Counted from the stretch's first letter, positions 31,901 through 44,314 are shown. The stretch: DNA of 64,000 nucleotides from Aspergillus flavus (GCF_009017415.1 NC_092406.1:3100001-3164000); one strand, 5' to 3'. Program-made: numbers and translations. Notes: generated by a model not told the origin, from the sequence alone.

Positions 31901-34857
31901 GCCAAGTCTTGATCACAGTGCCTCATATTCTTCAGATCATGCTCCTTGCGCCGGCAAATGCAGACCCGTGGTCATCTCGAGTCAAGCGTATAATATTCGA
32001 CGAGATTCACTGCATTGGTCAAGCAGATGATGGCGTTATCTGGGAACAACTGCTTCTCCTTGCCCCATGCCCAATCATCGCGCTCTCCGCGACTGTCGGC
32101 AACCCACAGGAGTTTAACAAATGGTTGGAGTTAACTCAGAGGGCAAATGGTAACGATCTGAAGATGATCGAACACAGCACTCGCTACTCAGACTTGAGGA
32201 AGTACACATATCATCCCCCAGCTAGCTTTGTGTTTAATGGGTTCTCAACCTCAAGCCTACTAGCTCCACTTGGGCTTGATAATAGTCCGAACATGTCTTT
32301 TATGCACCCTGTCGCGAGCTTGATTGACCGATCTAGAGGCATCCCTAATGATTTGACCCTGGAACCACGTGACTGTTGGACGCTTTGGAATGCAATGGAG
32401 AAGTATAAGACAGCACAATTTCCAGTTGACGAATCGTTGAACCCTTCGCTTGCTCTTCCAGCCTTTATTTGCAAAGCAAATATCATCCAGTGGGAGGCTA
32501 AGCTGAAAGCTCTCCTCAAGTGTTGGATGAATGATGATAAGTCACCATTTGACGCAGTCTTGAATGAGCTGTCATACGAGCTTCAGATCAAAGGCCAAGA
32601 ATCATTTCAGGTGTCGTCAGGTATAATTAGCCAATCGGACAATAAACGCGAACTCAAGAGAAACAGCATTCTCGATACCACTCTGCCACTAATTTGTTCG
32701 CTCCATGACCAAGGTGCACTTCCTGCCCTTTTCTTTAACTATGATCGAAGTCATTGCGAGCGAATCTGCCATCATCTTCTCAGCCAATTAAAAGAAGAGG
32801 AGAGCCGGTGGAAAGCTTCCAGTTCAGCCTGGGCAAACGATATCCTTGGCTGGGAGGAATGGAAAACAGAAGAGACACGTTCTAGAACGCAGAAAAGAAA
32901 AGAAACTGGGAGGAATTCTAAGGTATCGAAGGACGAGCAAATGCGTGAAACGGCTTCTGTAGAGCCAAGCAAATATAGCTCCTTTGACCCTGAAGCCCCA
33001 ATTTCCGGGTTTCACCTGGCGGATATGAAAAAACTTTTGCCGTCGGAATTTGAAGAGTATGCAACAGAACTGAGGCAGCGGCTCATACCAGAATGGCTTA
33101 TCGAAGCTTTAAGACGAGGTATTGGCGTTCACCACGCGGGTTTGAACCGCAAGTACCGCCATGTGTGTGAGATCCTCTTCCGAAGGGGCTATCTACGCGT
33201 GGTTATTGCAACAGGAACGTTGGCCCTCGGTATCAATATGCCTTGTAAGACAGTTGTTTTTTCGGGTGATTCGGTTTTCCTGACAGCTCTTGGCTATCGT
33301 CAAGCAGCTGGTCGAGCTGGTCGTCGTGGGTTCGACTTCCTGGGAAACGTCGTCTTCCAAGGAGTCACCTATGCAAAGGTCTGTCGTTTGCTCAGTTCGA
33401 AGCTTCCAAATCTCAACGGACATTTTCCAATCACGACCAGCTTGGTCCTACGCTTGTTCATCCTACTTCATGAATCTAAGCAAAGCCCATACGCTGTGAA
33501 AGCGATCAACTCAATCCTTTCATGCCCACGTATCTACCTTGGCGGGCCAGAGTCGAAACATACAGTTCTTCACCATCTCCGTTTCTCAATTGAATACCTT
33601 CGGCGAAACTACCTTTTGGACCAAGGCGGAGCACCACTGAATTTCTCCAACACAATAGCCCACCTCTATTATACTGGAAATTCCAGCTTCGCCTTCCACG
33701 CACTGCTCAGCGGAGGGTACTTCCATGACCTTTGCAGAGACATCCGCCATAAACCTAAGCAAGTGCTTCTGGCATTAATGCTGGTCATGTCACACCTGTT
33801 CGGTCGCCAAAACCTTAGACCGGCTATCTTAGAATCACAACAAAAAGCAACCAAAAGCTCAACATCAGTGGTAGTCCTCCCGCCGATGCCCAAGAAGGCA
33901 GCGCAAATCCTGCATTCTCACAACGAGAAGACATTAAATATTTACTCAGCCTACGTCACAACATATATCAACCAGCACATCAAAGACGCAGACTGCTTTC
34001 TACCTTTAACCAACTGCAAATGCGGAGGCGATACGTCCGCCAAGGATATCAACCCATCAATGCCATTCCTCCCTCCCACACAAGTTACTTCCGCCTTCGT
34101 CGCCCTATCCGGTCACCGCGATAGATGGAACAGTATCCCCGAGCTTTGCAAAAATGTCCGAAGTGGCGTATGGCTCGAGCAAGCCGTTGTTCCTTACGTT
34201 GGACTATACCCTAAGGAAGGAAAACTCCCCTTGAACGCGTACTTACTCGACTTCTTCAAGCATGGCAACGTGCATGCCCTCGAGAAGGACAACAGGGTCC
34301 GCAAGGGTGACATTTGGTTTGTTCTAAACGACTTTTCTCTCGTTTTGGCTACCATCGTTACTAGTCTTGAGAACTTCCTCAAACTATCCCCTAACACTGA
34401 CCCGGATCTATTAGATATAATGGGTAGCGGCGACGCCCATGAAGAAGAACTAGATATAAGCTTCGCAAAAGAAAAAGTCTCCGAGCCCGAAAATAAACCT
34501 CTCAAGTCAAGCAAAAATAAGACAAAAGGACTTCCAAAACAACCTTCTCCGTCCATGCCGGTCAAAGTCAAAAAGCCTAAAGTGGCCGAGAGCTGGGAAG
34601 ACGAAGTGAGTGACGATGAGCCGAACCCAGAGGAGAAGGAAGAAACCACCACAGACCTTGCCCAAGAGACTCCCGGTAATCTGAAGAGAAAGACAAGGAA
34701 GAAAAATACTAGCATTCACGCACAAAGCACGAATGTGATTGACCACGACTCTTTTGGGAGTATAGTCCTAGACGGACAGGGCGTCTCTCTAGTCCTAGAA
34801 GCCTTCAGAATGCTCCAGGCTGAGTTTAATGACAAATTCAAAGCAATGTGGGCATAA
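28932..34857 (+). CDS. DDX60-like DExH-box (Ski2-like) helicase
   Basis: Four exons (28932-28960, 29037-29691, 29740-31631, 31710-34857) give 1,907 residues. The start MIDTQKLHKW joins across the first intron to YNGLYSRTLDLVGDYAGDE, which is well conserved in DDX60-family N-termini. Helicase motifs: Walker A VAPTSAGKTF (about residue 848), DEIH in IIFDEIHCIGQ (about 955), SATVGN, ATGTLALGINMP (about 1365) and QAAGRAGRRG (about 1389). The C-terminus has a lysine-rich disordered insert and ends VLEAFRMLQAEFNDKFKAMWA. Vertebrate DDX60 is an interferon-induced antiviral cofactor; fungal homologues have no settled role. RNA binding is expected from the family. The size and motif order look complete. 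Confidence 0.9.
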
Positions 34858-35495
34858 CCTACTGGAGTAATTTATGGGGATTTTGCGTAAAATCTTGGTT
34901 TGTGATGAGGCTTGGAGGGTGATTATTTTCAAAGGTCATCCTATGATTCCTTTTGGCATTAAAAGTCAAGCTAGCCATGGCTTATGTGAAGTAACTTCTA
35001 GCCTTGTCAAGGTACTTTCGTTGTGGGTTAACTGTGTTTCTGGTATTTGGGTCTTGTTAAAAAAGACACGGGAGGACGCCATGTATTAAATTCTCTACGA
35101 TGTTGCGACGCTAACTTGACTGCATTTCGAATGAGAGACCAATGGCACGAGTGACAACCTAACTATCAAGCATTTATAAATCATGAGACATACATCATTG
35201 ACGAACTCAAGTCGTTCGCGTTACTTGCACACAATACTTTCTCAGAACTCATGTACATGCATGTTTGGGGAGCTGGTAAAAATATACCCTATGGTTGGCC
35301 GTTCCCCAAGGATTGCATCTAATGCAATCAGTCAACCCGGGAGTAAACAAAAACATTGAAGTGAAAGCCACGGCATGGGTGAATAAACATGGGGTATTGT
35401 CGTTAAGATAAATCGAATACAAACAGAAGATGAAATATATATGCGTAGGCCAGCATTCGGGACCTTGTCCAAAGCTATCAACAGCGGGAAGGTGA
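34858..35495. other. Convergent intergenic stretch (3' ends of helicase and regulator)
   Basis: 638 bases between two genes that end towards each other. AT-rich, no supported gene. It should hold both polyadenylation regions. Confidence 0.6.
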
Positions 35496-37360
35496 TCAGG
35501 AAGCCCACGTTCCTACCAGGACTCGATTCGTCGCTAACGAAACAGTTTCACGGAAATAAATGCCATCATCGCCATCCCCTACACCGTCGAAAATTCCCGA
35601 TTCACACTCTAGGACCTCAACCAGGGCCAGGGCTTGATCTACGCCCATGCTATGCCCTATGAGCCGAAAGCAGGAAATCACCCATTTGCGCAAAGGATGA
35701 TTCAACGACTCTGTCGCTCCTGCGAGAACTAATGGCCAAAGAAGAAGCAAGCCAGCAACGTAGCTTTGATTCACGGGGAGACTATCGAAGGGACCCGTCG
35801 GGATGTTCCCCACGCTGAAATGATATGGGACGCTGGCGCAAATGTCGTTGGCGAGCTGGCGTGTTGTATTGCGCAGCCTAGTACAATGCTCTAGAAGATC
35901 ATTGGAAATTGCAGCTGCCGGCACGTTGAGGGAGAGTTGGCGTAGGCAAGTTAGGATGATTTCGCTCACAATTATTCGGGCACAGCGATACTGGTTAAAA
36001 GTATGGCATGTCCACAGATCGTTGTATATGTGATATTTGTTATTGTATGGATGAGGTCCCTGACCCCACATGTTGGACGAAATGTCCGACAATGTTGGGC
36101 CTTCAACATTGGTGTACAAGAACTCTGGGGGTAAGGCTGCAATCCATCCCATTAGCTCCGCCTCAATGCCGTAAGCGGCAGATAGGATCTCATGCGGGTC
36201 AACTAATAGCCCCATGTTAATATCTGCTCGTAAATTGGACAGTCTGCCCGCTATGCCAATCAAACGGTCGCCATAGACATCAGCCCTGGTTCGCAGAAAC
36301 ATGGCAACCTTTGAACAGTCAATCAGCGAATCGGGGACTCGCATCGCTCTTTGAAGGCAGCAGATGATCTGACTCGTGTCATTAGCATCTAGGGACAAGG
36401 AAGAGAGTGGGGAAGAGGGGTTCATATTTTTAACATACGATTTGAAATCTTAGCTGAACAAACAACTTCAGTCCATCTTCGTCTTGTAGTTGCTCTGGCC
36501 CTCGCACTTCGAGTAATGCCGCAGCACCATAGATATGATTCGTCCATTTCTCAATATTTCCCGGGGCTCTACTCGTGACGACCTGCATTTTGCTTATCAG
36601 TATGATGACCAATCTAGTGAGTGAGGGGAAGAAGACGAGTGTGATTTACCTCAAAGATAGCCAGTAACAGAACCGCACCGAGGGTTGGATTGGACTTGGC
36701 CTCCTCTTCATCCATCACAGCGGTATACATCAGATTCAAAGCATTGCCATATTCTTTCTCCGCAGCAATCTTCAGAGGTCCATCTTGTCGGATACGCGAA
36801 AGCATGGCAGTCCCGACCGCAACAAGGCTCGCCTTCATTGCCTGCTGGCTGAGAGTCACCTCTGGAATCACGAAGAAATCCGGTGAGAATTCCATTATCC
36901 AACAGGCCCCGGGCCACGCGTTAAAGCGAAGGAAAAAGCACACGGCTTCATCTTCGGTGAATTGGTATGATGGAGGAGGTGCAATTTTCGGGGATATGGG
37001 GCCGGTGACTTGCTGTGCCGCCGGTGGCGATGGATACAAATCGGAAAGATCGTTGAAATCCGATATGTCACTTGCCAGGGACGAAGACGTGGTGGTCCCT
37101 TGAGGGCTACTCCCGCTTGGGGAAAGCATGCGCGTGGATTTAGGGGCCTTTCTAGCCCGTCGTCCGGCGTTACCGGCTTTGGCCTTCCGGACGACCTGTT
37201 GGCTTTCATCACGGAACATTAACGACAATTCATCTCTATATCCGGGACACACGCGGTTTCCCTTGATACACTGGGAGCATGTTGGCCGGGCCTGGTCGCA
37301 ACGGATCTTTCGCGATCGGCATTCACCGCAGCCTTTGCTCGGTTTCCCGCAAAAGACCAT
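35496..37360 (-). CDS. Zn2Cys6 transcription factor
   Basis: Three exons (37360-36650, 36582-36439, 36368-35496) give 575 residues. The start MVFCGKPSKGCGECRSRK, then IRCDQARPTCSQCIKGNRVCPGY, is a complete Zn2Cys6 cluster with all six Cys and the basic stretch. A Ser/Pro-rich linker and a fungal-specific activator domain follow (ACWIMEFSPDFFVIPEV, KWTNHIYGAAALLEVRGP, YNDLWTCHTFNQYRCARII). The second acceptor was set by frame (GAGTCAG before ATC ATC TGC); an upstream AG would shift the frame. This is the common MVFCGKPSKGC class of fungal regulators. The target genes are unknown, and no obvious pathway cluster lies beside it. Confidence 0.88.
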
Positions 37361-38131
37361 GTTGGACAAGGCGGGGCTGGTGCCACGAGGCCCACGGGGC
37401 AAGTTACACAGTTGTGTGGATGATATGGTATGGTCTTAAAGTAAGGGGTGTGGATGTTCGGCTCGAATCGGTAACCCATGCGAGATGCCGAGAGTACATT
37501 AGTGTGTCTGTCTTACAGCAATTTAGAACGAACAAACAGGATGATCTCCGATCGGTTTAGTGGTTCCAGTATGACAAGGTTAATAGTGCAGGGATCTTCT
37601 TGAGTTGACAGTATGACAGGTCATGCCCATTGTCCAAGTTCAGTAGATTATCTCTGTTTTGTGTGAAGTTGATGATGGGGGGGAGGAAGAGGAGGAGGAG
37701 GAGAAGGAGAGACAGGAAGAGGATCCCCCACACGACCCCAACAATTCCCCTTCTCTAAACCTGTTCGGGCAGGCGTTGCGGACATCTTTTCCCGAGGCAG
37801 TTTAACTCCTGGATATCCGTCCTCATTTTTAGGGCCCCTGTTCTGATTGGTCATCCACGCCCGCATTCCTCCCCGGAATTAACCCTAATTGACAACTTGA
37901 CGAAAGTAGATTAAGGCTGGAACAATCCCATTGTATGCTGCGCTTGATATAACATCTCCCTGTCTACAGCTTCACACACAATCCAAATGCCAACATTTCC
38001 ACCTCCCCAACTAAAGCCGTCCATACCAACCCCCCAGAATATCTGACAAGTCAGCGGAAGATGAAGAGATGTGAAACTCAAACGGGTGACAGCACAACCA
38101 CAAAGCACAATTTAGCACTCCATATACGGCT
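37361..38131. other. Intergenic: promoter of the Zn2Cys6 gene
   Basis: No supported gene. It contains a purine-rich GGA/GAG repeat stretch (37677-37730) followed by C-rich sequence. Confidence 0.55.
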
Positions 38132-39102
38132 TCACCGGCTACTGACAATCAATAGCTCGTCTCCCGCGGACCTTCTCGCCTTCTGATGGATTGGAAAAAA
38201 CTCAGGGGCGTCACCGCGAAGTTGAGGATCCCTGAATTGAGCTCCCGTGTGATTGATTACTGTTTCCGGTGTATGACCTCCCCCTGTACCATACGCAGGG
38301 TATTGGTATTGCTGGTATGGGGATTGTTGGTACGGGTATGCCTAACATATGTCATATCAGTGTGAGTACTGTATAAACAAGCGAGAAACCTTACTTACCG
38401 GATATGCTGGGTAGTAAGATACCGGAGCGACGCAGGGCACAGAAGGTGCAGCAACAGATTGATATGGATAAAGTGGAACGGGTGGAGCAGGTCGGAGATG
38501 TGAAGGGGGCTGGAGCGGTTGGCTATTTTGACCTGATCGAGTGGGATGGTTTGATAGTATAGGCTGAAAAGGCTGAAATTGCGGCATCGGTTGAACGGGT
38601 TGGGATGGTGGGAATGGCTGACCAGGCAGGATTTGTGGAATGGGCTGGACAAATCGATCATGCTGGCTTGAGTAGCCCTGGATTGGTTGAGAAGGTAGAG
38701 GAGACTGTCTCGGAGGAAAGGTATTGGGGGCTTGGTTTCCATTCCTCCTCATCCCAGGGTCTTCATATTGGTTGTGAAAATCAGGGATCGGTCCAGGACT
38801 CCAGACAGGAGGAGAGCCGCACGGTTGCTGACGCAAGAACGAGCTGGGAGGAAACCCATCATGCGCCAGGGGTACAAATCCATGTGGAGAAGACACCAAA
38901 CCCGGTGGCACCGAAGCAATAGGTCTCAGGTATACCGGATATGAGGTCCCGTAACTGGGGAGAAGAGGTTGCATTGAGTATGCCACACTCTGACAATGCT
39001 ACAAGATATACGGTTAGCCCGTATATATGTTCGTGAGGCTTAGTATGATGTGGGACTTACATGGCCGGTTTGGCGTCTTCCATACCGTCCACCTCTTGTC
39101 AT
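38132..39102 (-). CDS. Pro/Gln-rich low-complexity protein
   Basis: Three exons (39102-39061, 38998-38399, 38341-38132) give 283 residues. The N-terminus is basic and Gly/Arg-rich (MTRGGRYGRRQTGH). The body is Pro/Gln/Tyr/Ser-rich with repeats such as QPIPQILPGQPFPPSQPVQP and PYQQSPYQQYQYPAYG, then a more ordered-looking end (FRDPQLRGDAPEFFPIHQKARR). Splice sites are good (GTAAGT donors, TTGTAG and GTTAG acceptors). I do not recognise the family. An RG start plus a prion-like Q/Y/P body would fit an RNA-binding or condensate-forming protein, but that is only a composition argument. Confidence 0.6.
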
Positions 39103-40123
39103 GGCGCGAGCTGAAATACCCCGCTGAATTCAAGTGGCGGGTGGTATAGATCCTAAGTAAGGGCGCGGCTGTCACATATCTTCAGTATTCCATAAATTAA
39201 GGCATTATACTGAACGAGAATAGTCTACCTTGAACTGTGAAAAGGGACAAAACGGCTCTTGTGGAAGCAATCCTGGCCTTGATTGTTGAAATGAGATCTG
39301 AAACAAAGAGCAGGTCTGGTGACAAGAACTGTGACTGGGGTGACGTGTGAAAAACAAGGCAACCAGACAAACACAACATATCAGGAAGGAAGAAGTTCTC
39401 ACCGTATAAATAGCCGGCCTCAGGCTTCTGTCCTCTTCCTTCTTTCCTTCCTTCTTCCACCTCTCTCCCCCGCCAAGGGCGCGAGCACAAGCACATTGAT
39501 GTGCTCGCGCCCGTTACATGCAACTGTTACTTTAATAGATATTTGAAGCTTCTGAAATCACAGCTACAGTATACATATCGTGATTTGCTTTATCGCAAGC
39601 TCTCAACTTCATTTTACATAGTCCTTTGTTGCTCAACCATTACTATGGATGGCTTAATGGAATGCAACTCAAAAACACATAGGCCCATGAATTGTCACTC
39701 ATGCAGACATCATTTTTTTAAAGGTTATCTAATGATTGCCTTTTCTTGGTCAGTTTCTACTATCCTTTCTTTTTTTTTTCATTCTCTTTTCTTTTCTCCA
39801 CTTCCTTGAGAACAAGGGCAAACAAGATGACAGAAAGGAAAGAAAACAACCCGTTTCAAACATCAGACTTACTCCTACCTCTTTCAACATCGAAGCTGAC
39901 CCCTGGTAGTCATATGCTTAAGAGAATTGTGGAAGGAGCTGTCCGCGCTGGTCATGAAAGGAAAGAAACAAATATGCCAACGTGACATTCAAAGAAACCC
40001 CTATTCTCTAAATCTCTCCATACACCTTCCAAACCAGTCATCTCAGTGATGGAAGGTAGACATGCTCAACTTAACGTTCGTCTTAACCATTGAGAACTAA
40101 GTATCGGATAGGCTGATTGTTAT
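39103..40123. other. Intergenic: 5' flank of the Pro/Gln-rich gene
   Basis: About 1 kb without a supported gene. It holds a C/T-rich run (39425-39470), the hairpin listed separately, and T-rich DNA near 39765-39795. Plus-strand frames here (39319-39546, 39501-39809) are not supported. Confidence 0.5.
39477..39512. repeat. Perfect 13-bp inverted repeat (hairpin)
   Basis: GGGCGCGAGCACA, then a 10-nt spacer AGCACATTGA, then TGTGCTCGCGCCC: a perfect GC-rich stem of 13 bp. The spacer can also pair with the right arm (AGCACA with TGTGCT), so two alternative folds compete. It lies about 375 bases upstream of the start codon of the Pro/Gln-rich gene, right after a pyrimidine tract, so it could be a 5' leader structure or a palindromic protein site. 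Confidence 0.8.
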
Positions 40124-42600
40124 CTAATCTTCATCCATTTGAGCTCGAATCTGGGCATATGATTCAAACAGGATGTTTTCAGCGAGGCATTTTTCCGTGC
40201 GTTTCTTGGACACCAATGCTTCAGCCTCCGTGACTTCCCTGTCGATGCTGTTGTAATCACTGACTTGCTGCTGCAACGACAACGCCATCTAAAACCAATC
40301 ATCTATCAGTTTCAGAGAAGCAGAAATCATGAATGTAAATACTTACGCGGAGGTTTCTTTCCCGCTTACTCGGAGTGCTCTCATCCCGCGCTCTGTTGCA
40401 GAGCTGTTCCACACAAGAGTGGATCTCATCCAGGGTCTTAGACAGCGAGCTGGAGGCACTTCTCTCAATCTGAGGAGCTTTCGTCTGAGAAGTGATGGTA
40501 TCCAGTTCAGTCAGCCCCGCAGAAGGCGGTAGGTTAGTTTGCTTCGGCACAGGCGACATGATTGCGTCGATTCCTTTGCTGGGGCGACTAGTGCGCTGAG
40601 GACTCCCAGTGGTGGCAGCCACTGTGTGAGTCCTGCGTGCCGGACCTTGAGGAGCGATAGCTGATTGTCCACGTGGACTAGTGACGGCCCTGGTGCGTGC
40701 TGCCATTGTAGATCGGGCGAATGAAGGCATGTTTTCAGGAGTTATTGGGATGGGTGCCGAGATTGTAGGCCTCTTGTGCCTGTCTGCTGATGGTATAGGG
40801 AGGCGCAGATTTTTGTTCCAACCCTCAGACAACTTATGGTGCTTGGCGCTTGCCTTAGGTCCTGTCCTTCCAGAGTCGAGCTTGCTGCATTCGGAACTTG
40901 TGATAAGCTTCGCACTACTGGAGTTCGGGTCTTCGATTGCAAGGCCAGATGTTTCGTTAGGCCCCTTTTCATCCTTATCCACAATGCTTCTATGCTTGAA
41001 CATATTTCGAAAGCCATCAAGCATACGGTTGCTCCGTAAATCAGGGATCCTAGCGCTTTGAGGCGTCATATTATGGCTAGGACTTTGTGATACGATGTCG
41101 TCGAATGTCCTGTGCTGGACTGAGCGTGGCGCATCGTAAATGGGGAAGTCGGACACGGCTTGTAGAGACGCTGTCCGTTTGTTTTGAGGCTTGATTGTCA
41201 TCTCACTTTCACTCTCTCCTGGACTTTGCCCAAATTTCTTGGCTCCAGGAGAAGCAGTCTTTTTCGGAGTTACTGGGCCAGATGCCATGCTTTCTTTCAT
41301 TAAGGCCTTGTATGACTCAGGGAGTTTTGGTATGGGAGGGGCAGACTGCATACTCTCGGGGCTGGGGGTAAAAAGAGACGATAGGCTTGGACTGTTGACA
41401 GGCTTGCGGGGAATTGAAAATTGGCGGCCACTGGTGTCCCTCTTTGGGGTTGTCTCGAGCGACGTTTGGGGAGGGTTGGATGGCAGAGTCACCGGGTTGC
41501 CTCCAGAGGTGTTGCTGTCTTGCTTACTGTATCCTAAGGTCCCTGATGTATCGTCAGTGTTACGACCTTTCTTAAGGCTTTGTTTAGGTGTATCCGGATA
41601 CTGAACGAGGGTTGGATTCGATCGTCGTGTGACTGCATACATGCTGCTAGGGCTATCCGAACCCATAATAATCTTCTCGGCTGAAGGAGCAATTCTGAGG
41701 GCAGGACGAGTACGGTATTCACCAGTGTACACATTGGTGGGTCGCTTGGGCATTTCCTCTCCAAGGTCCCAACCACCGAATGGTGCTGAGGAAGACGTGA
41801 TGCTTTCTTTCGGCTGATTGGGTGCTTCTTCAACCGAGCTCGGAACTGAGTCTTTCTTCTGCTCAGCCAAAATGTGGGGACGAGGACCACGAGGCTTCTC
41901 GATTACTCGAATGCCACCAGAAAACCCTTCACCCGGCGTCTTTGAACGACTGTTCAGACGCTCAGGACTCCGGATTGGGATTGGGATTGAGCTGCGCTGC
42001 TCTGAGATGACTCGACCCCCTTTCAGTGAAGTAACAACTGATTCCTGGCCTTGTCTCTGAAAGACTGGTCCACGAGGAATACGACTAGGTGGCTGGGTCA
42101 TGGGGGAATTAAGATTTTTAGGCTCCTGGGAAGTATCATATTTGCGATTCTCTTCTGTGCGATTGTTAATAAGTGGTAGAGGAAAAGGTGCAAAGAGTGT
42201 TCTAATTACCCTGTTCTCGAGAGTTGCCAGAGTGATAGGGTTTTAGGGTCGATATATCACTCTCACTACATGGAGAGCCAGATTTAACTTCTTGACCTGA
42301 TCCTAAGAAGATGCAAAGTTAGTGGTGCAATGGAAGAAAATGGCTGCTCCAGAGATCCGTAGAGAGAGTTTGTAGCTTATCAACGTATAGATCAGGAACC
42401 ATCGTAACATGAGTGGGTTGAGGTGACTCTGAAGGGGAGCTCCAGGAGGCTCTACTCCTTTGGAAATGTGACATGAGAATAAGGTACTGACCTTTGCTAG
42501 TCATATGGGCTTGTTTTTCGCAGCTGGGTGTTTCCTCTTCGCTGCCTGTAATAGAGGGGTTCACGAAGGGATCGTGCAAGTGAGGGGTGTAAGAGGACAT
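40124..42600 (-). CDS. Large disordered protein with a C-terminal helix, function unknown
   Basis: Four exons (42600-42492, 42302-42210, 42154-40347, 40288-40124) give 724 residues. The start MSSYTPHLHDPFVNPSITGS was chosen because splicing from it keeps one frame through SGSPCSESDISTLKPYHS and EENRKYDTSQEPKN into the long exon. The third exon's acceptor is ATCGCACAG; a nearer CCCAG gives a stop. Almost all of it is Ser/Pro/Thr/Lys-rich and probably disordered, with many SP/TP sites. The end is helical and charged (TLDEIHSCVEQLCNRA ... LSLQQQVSDYNSIDREV ... FESYAQIRAQMDED), like a short coiled coil. I do not recognise the family. The layout would suit a cytoskeletal or spindle-pole adaptor regulated by CDK-type kinases, which is speculation. 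Confidence 0.7.
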
Positions 42601-43191
42601 ATTGAGTAGAGAATCAACGTGCAGATGTGTAATAGTGGTTTCTGAGAAATCTATAGAGATACTGCAGATAAAGAGCAATCTGAATGGCTGGTTGAGTGGA
42701 TCATGAGAGGTGCTTTCAGGATGAGGGATTGAGGAACGAGTTGGTTGAAAAAGATGTTGTGGACGTGTAGAAAGCTGGCTTTCCTTCCCTCGCTGAGAGA
42801 TAATTGTGTTGCCGTGCAGACTGTCGGGGTAAGAGTGTTTTGTTGGGAAAGGATGATGTCGTGCGTGTGATTACTTCGTCGCTGCCTGGTCTCTCCTGGC
42901 TGAGGTATTGGTATGAGTAGTAGTGCAAACAAACGAGTCAATCACTGAAGGAAAGAAGAAGAAAACGGGTTTCTGCAGTTGTAACAACCGCCATTCACCT
43001 CCAGGATAGGACCTTCTTTGGCCCCTTTCTCATGAGTTCATGGATAGACAGCCAACCCTAACATTCTTTGGCAATAATTGAGGAACTGCTTATCAATGTT
43101 GCCTTCTCCTCCTTGTCGAATTGTTCAACGATTCTTGGGGGCGCATGCCTAGTATGTGATTCGAAACTATGCATACATGCACAGCTAATGG
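42601..43191. other. Intergenic: promoter of the 724-residue gene
   Basis: No supported gene. Short minus-strand frames here (42651-42941, 42716-42928) overlap each other and lack protein-like composition. Confidence 0.5.
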
Positions 43192-43550
43192 CTATTTACA
43201 TAGCCCCAACATATCGAGAATTTCTCGAGTACTTCCAGTAGCCAGTAGTGGTATTGACTTATGCCAAATTATGATAACTGGATAATCGTCATCATACCTG
43301 CTCGCGGTATCGAAACGCTTGCTGGGCCTCAACTTCTGGAGACTTAGCTCATTCGACCTCATCTTCGGTCTAGAAGATAATGTTGAAGGTTCTGGAAGAG
43401 CACCTATTGTGGGAATTCTACTTTGTAACGATGGATCATACTTGAGGAGATATTCTATCAATACGTCAACACATCCCCATATACAGGGTTGTTAAGGAAA
43501 CTCACTAAGCACAGGTAGGACATATATCGATTGCTTCTTTGAGGAGCCAT
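43192..43550 (-). CDS. Possible small gene, unknown product
   Basis: A model with two exons (43550-43506 and 43440-43192) gives 97 residues: MAPQRSNRYMSYLCL joined to YDPSLQSRIPTIGALPEP and ending GSTREILDMLGLCK. The donor is GTGAGT and the acceptor CTCAAG. Without the intron the ATG frame closes early, and the downstream frame has no ATG. Composition is mixed rather than repetitive. No family is recognised and the splice model is weak, so this may be noncoding. Confidence 0.25.
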
Positions 43551-44314
43551 GGCTTGGTTGAAGTTGTACCTGATGAGAAGTCGCGCTGTTCAATAATCCA
43601 AATGGTACAGGAGCCCCCATCTATACATATATAAAGGTATAGGTGGGAGCTCCTCCATCATATGCCACAGCAGAGAGATTTATAGGTTCTGAATGCTGGA
43701 AAGTAACGGGAATACCTATGTGAAGGAGGAGGAGAGTATGATTATTTCAGAAGTGTTCCTTGTTTGAAAACAGACAAACTGCACTGTTAGTAGACATGGA
43801 AACGCTAAGCGAGGCCAGGGCACGATACCCAATTAGGAACAGGTCTGTGAAAGGAGGATCGCCTGAGGCATGCATAGTCACGTTATGGTTCTGAATGCTT
43901 GTGGTGTCACAGCAAATTAGGATTTCTAGGATCTGATTTGGTTTATAATGCATGTTCGATGTCGATGTGATATGTCTACTCTACTATTGAAAGTATCCGT
44001 ATCTGATGATCAAGTCCAGCTTAAGAAGGAGTCTTATAGTCTTGGGTACAGTGTATTGAGCAAGCATATTATGGATACTCATAGACCATTCTTGTAATAA
44101 TTAGGTAGACAGCGGTGGAAGGTTGCAAGTAAGCAGGTTATAGATTGCTTGTAGTACTCGGCTGTAAAGCTACTAATAGATAAATTCTCAGCCTAATAGC
44201 TAAGATATGTACCATGACTTCTTGGCTATGCAACAACAACCTAGGGCCAAAATAGTAAATCATGATAACTGTATTATTAAACCATATTAAATTCTGCTTT
44301 CACCTTTCTAATCC
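43551..44314. other. Intergenic, no supported gene
   Basis: AT-rich. A 68-codon minus frame at 43953-43747 was not accepted. I see no repeat or motif worth noting beyond AT-rich runs near 44200-44300. Confidence 0.5.

Noticed and set aside
34194..34715. 173-codon minus-strand frame inside the DDX60-like gene
   Set aside because: Shadow of the lysine/glutamate-rich insert of the helicase; Phe/Leu/Ser-rich by composition.
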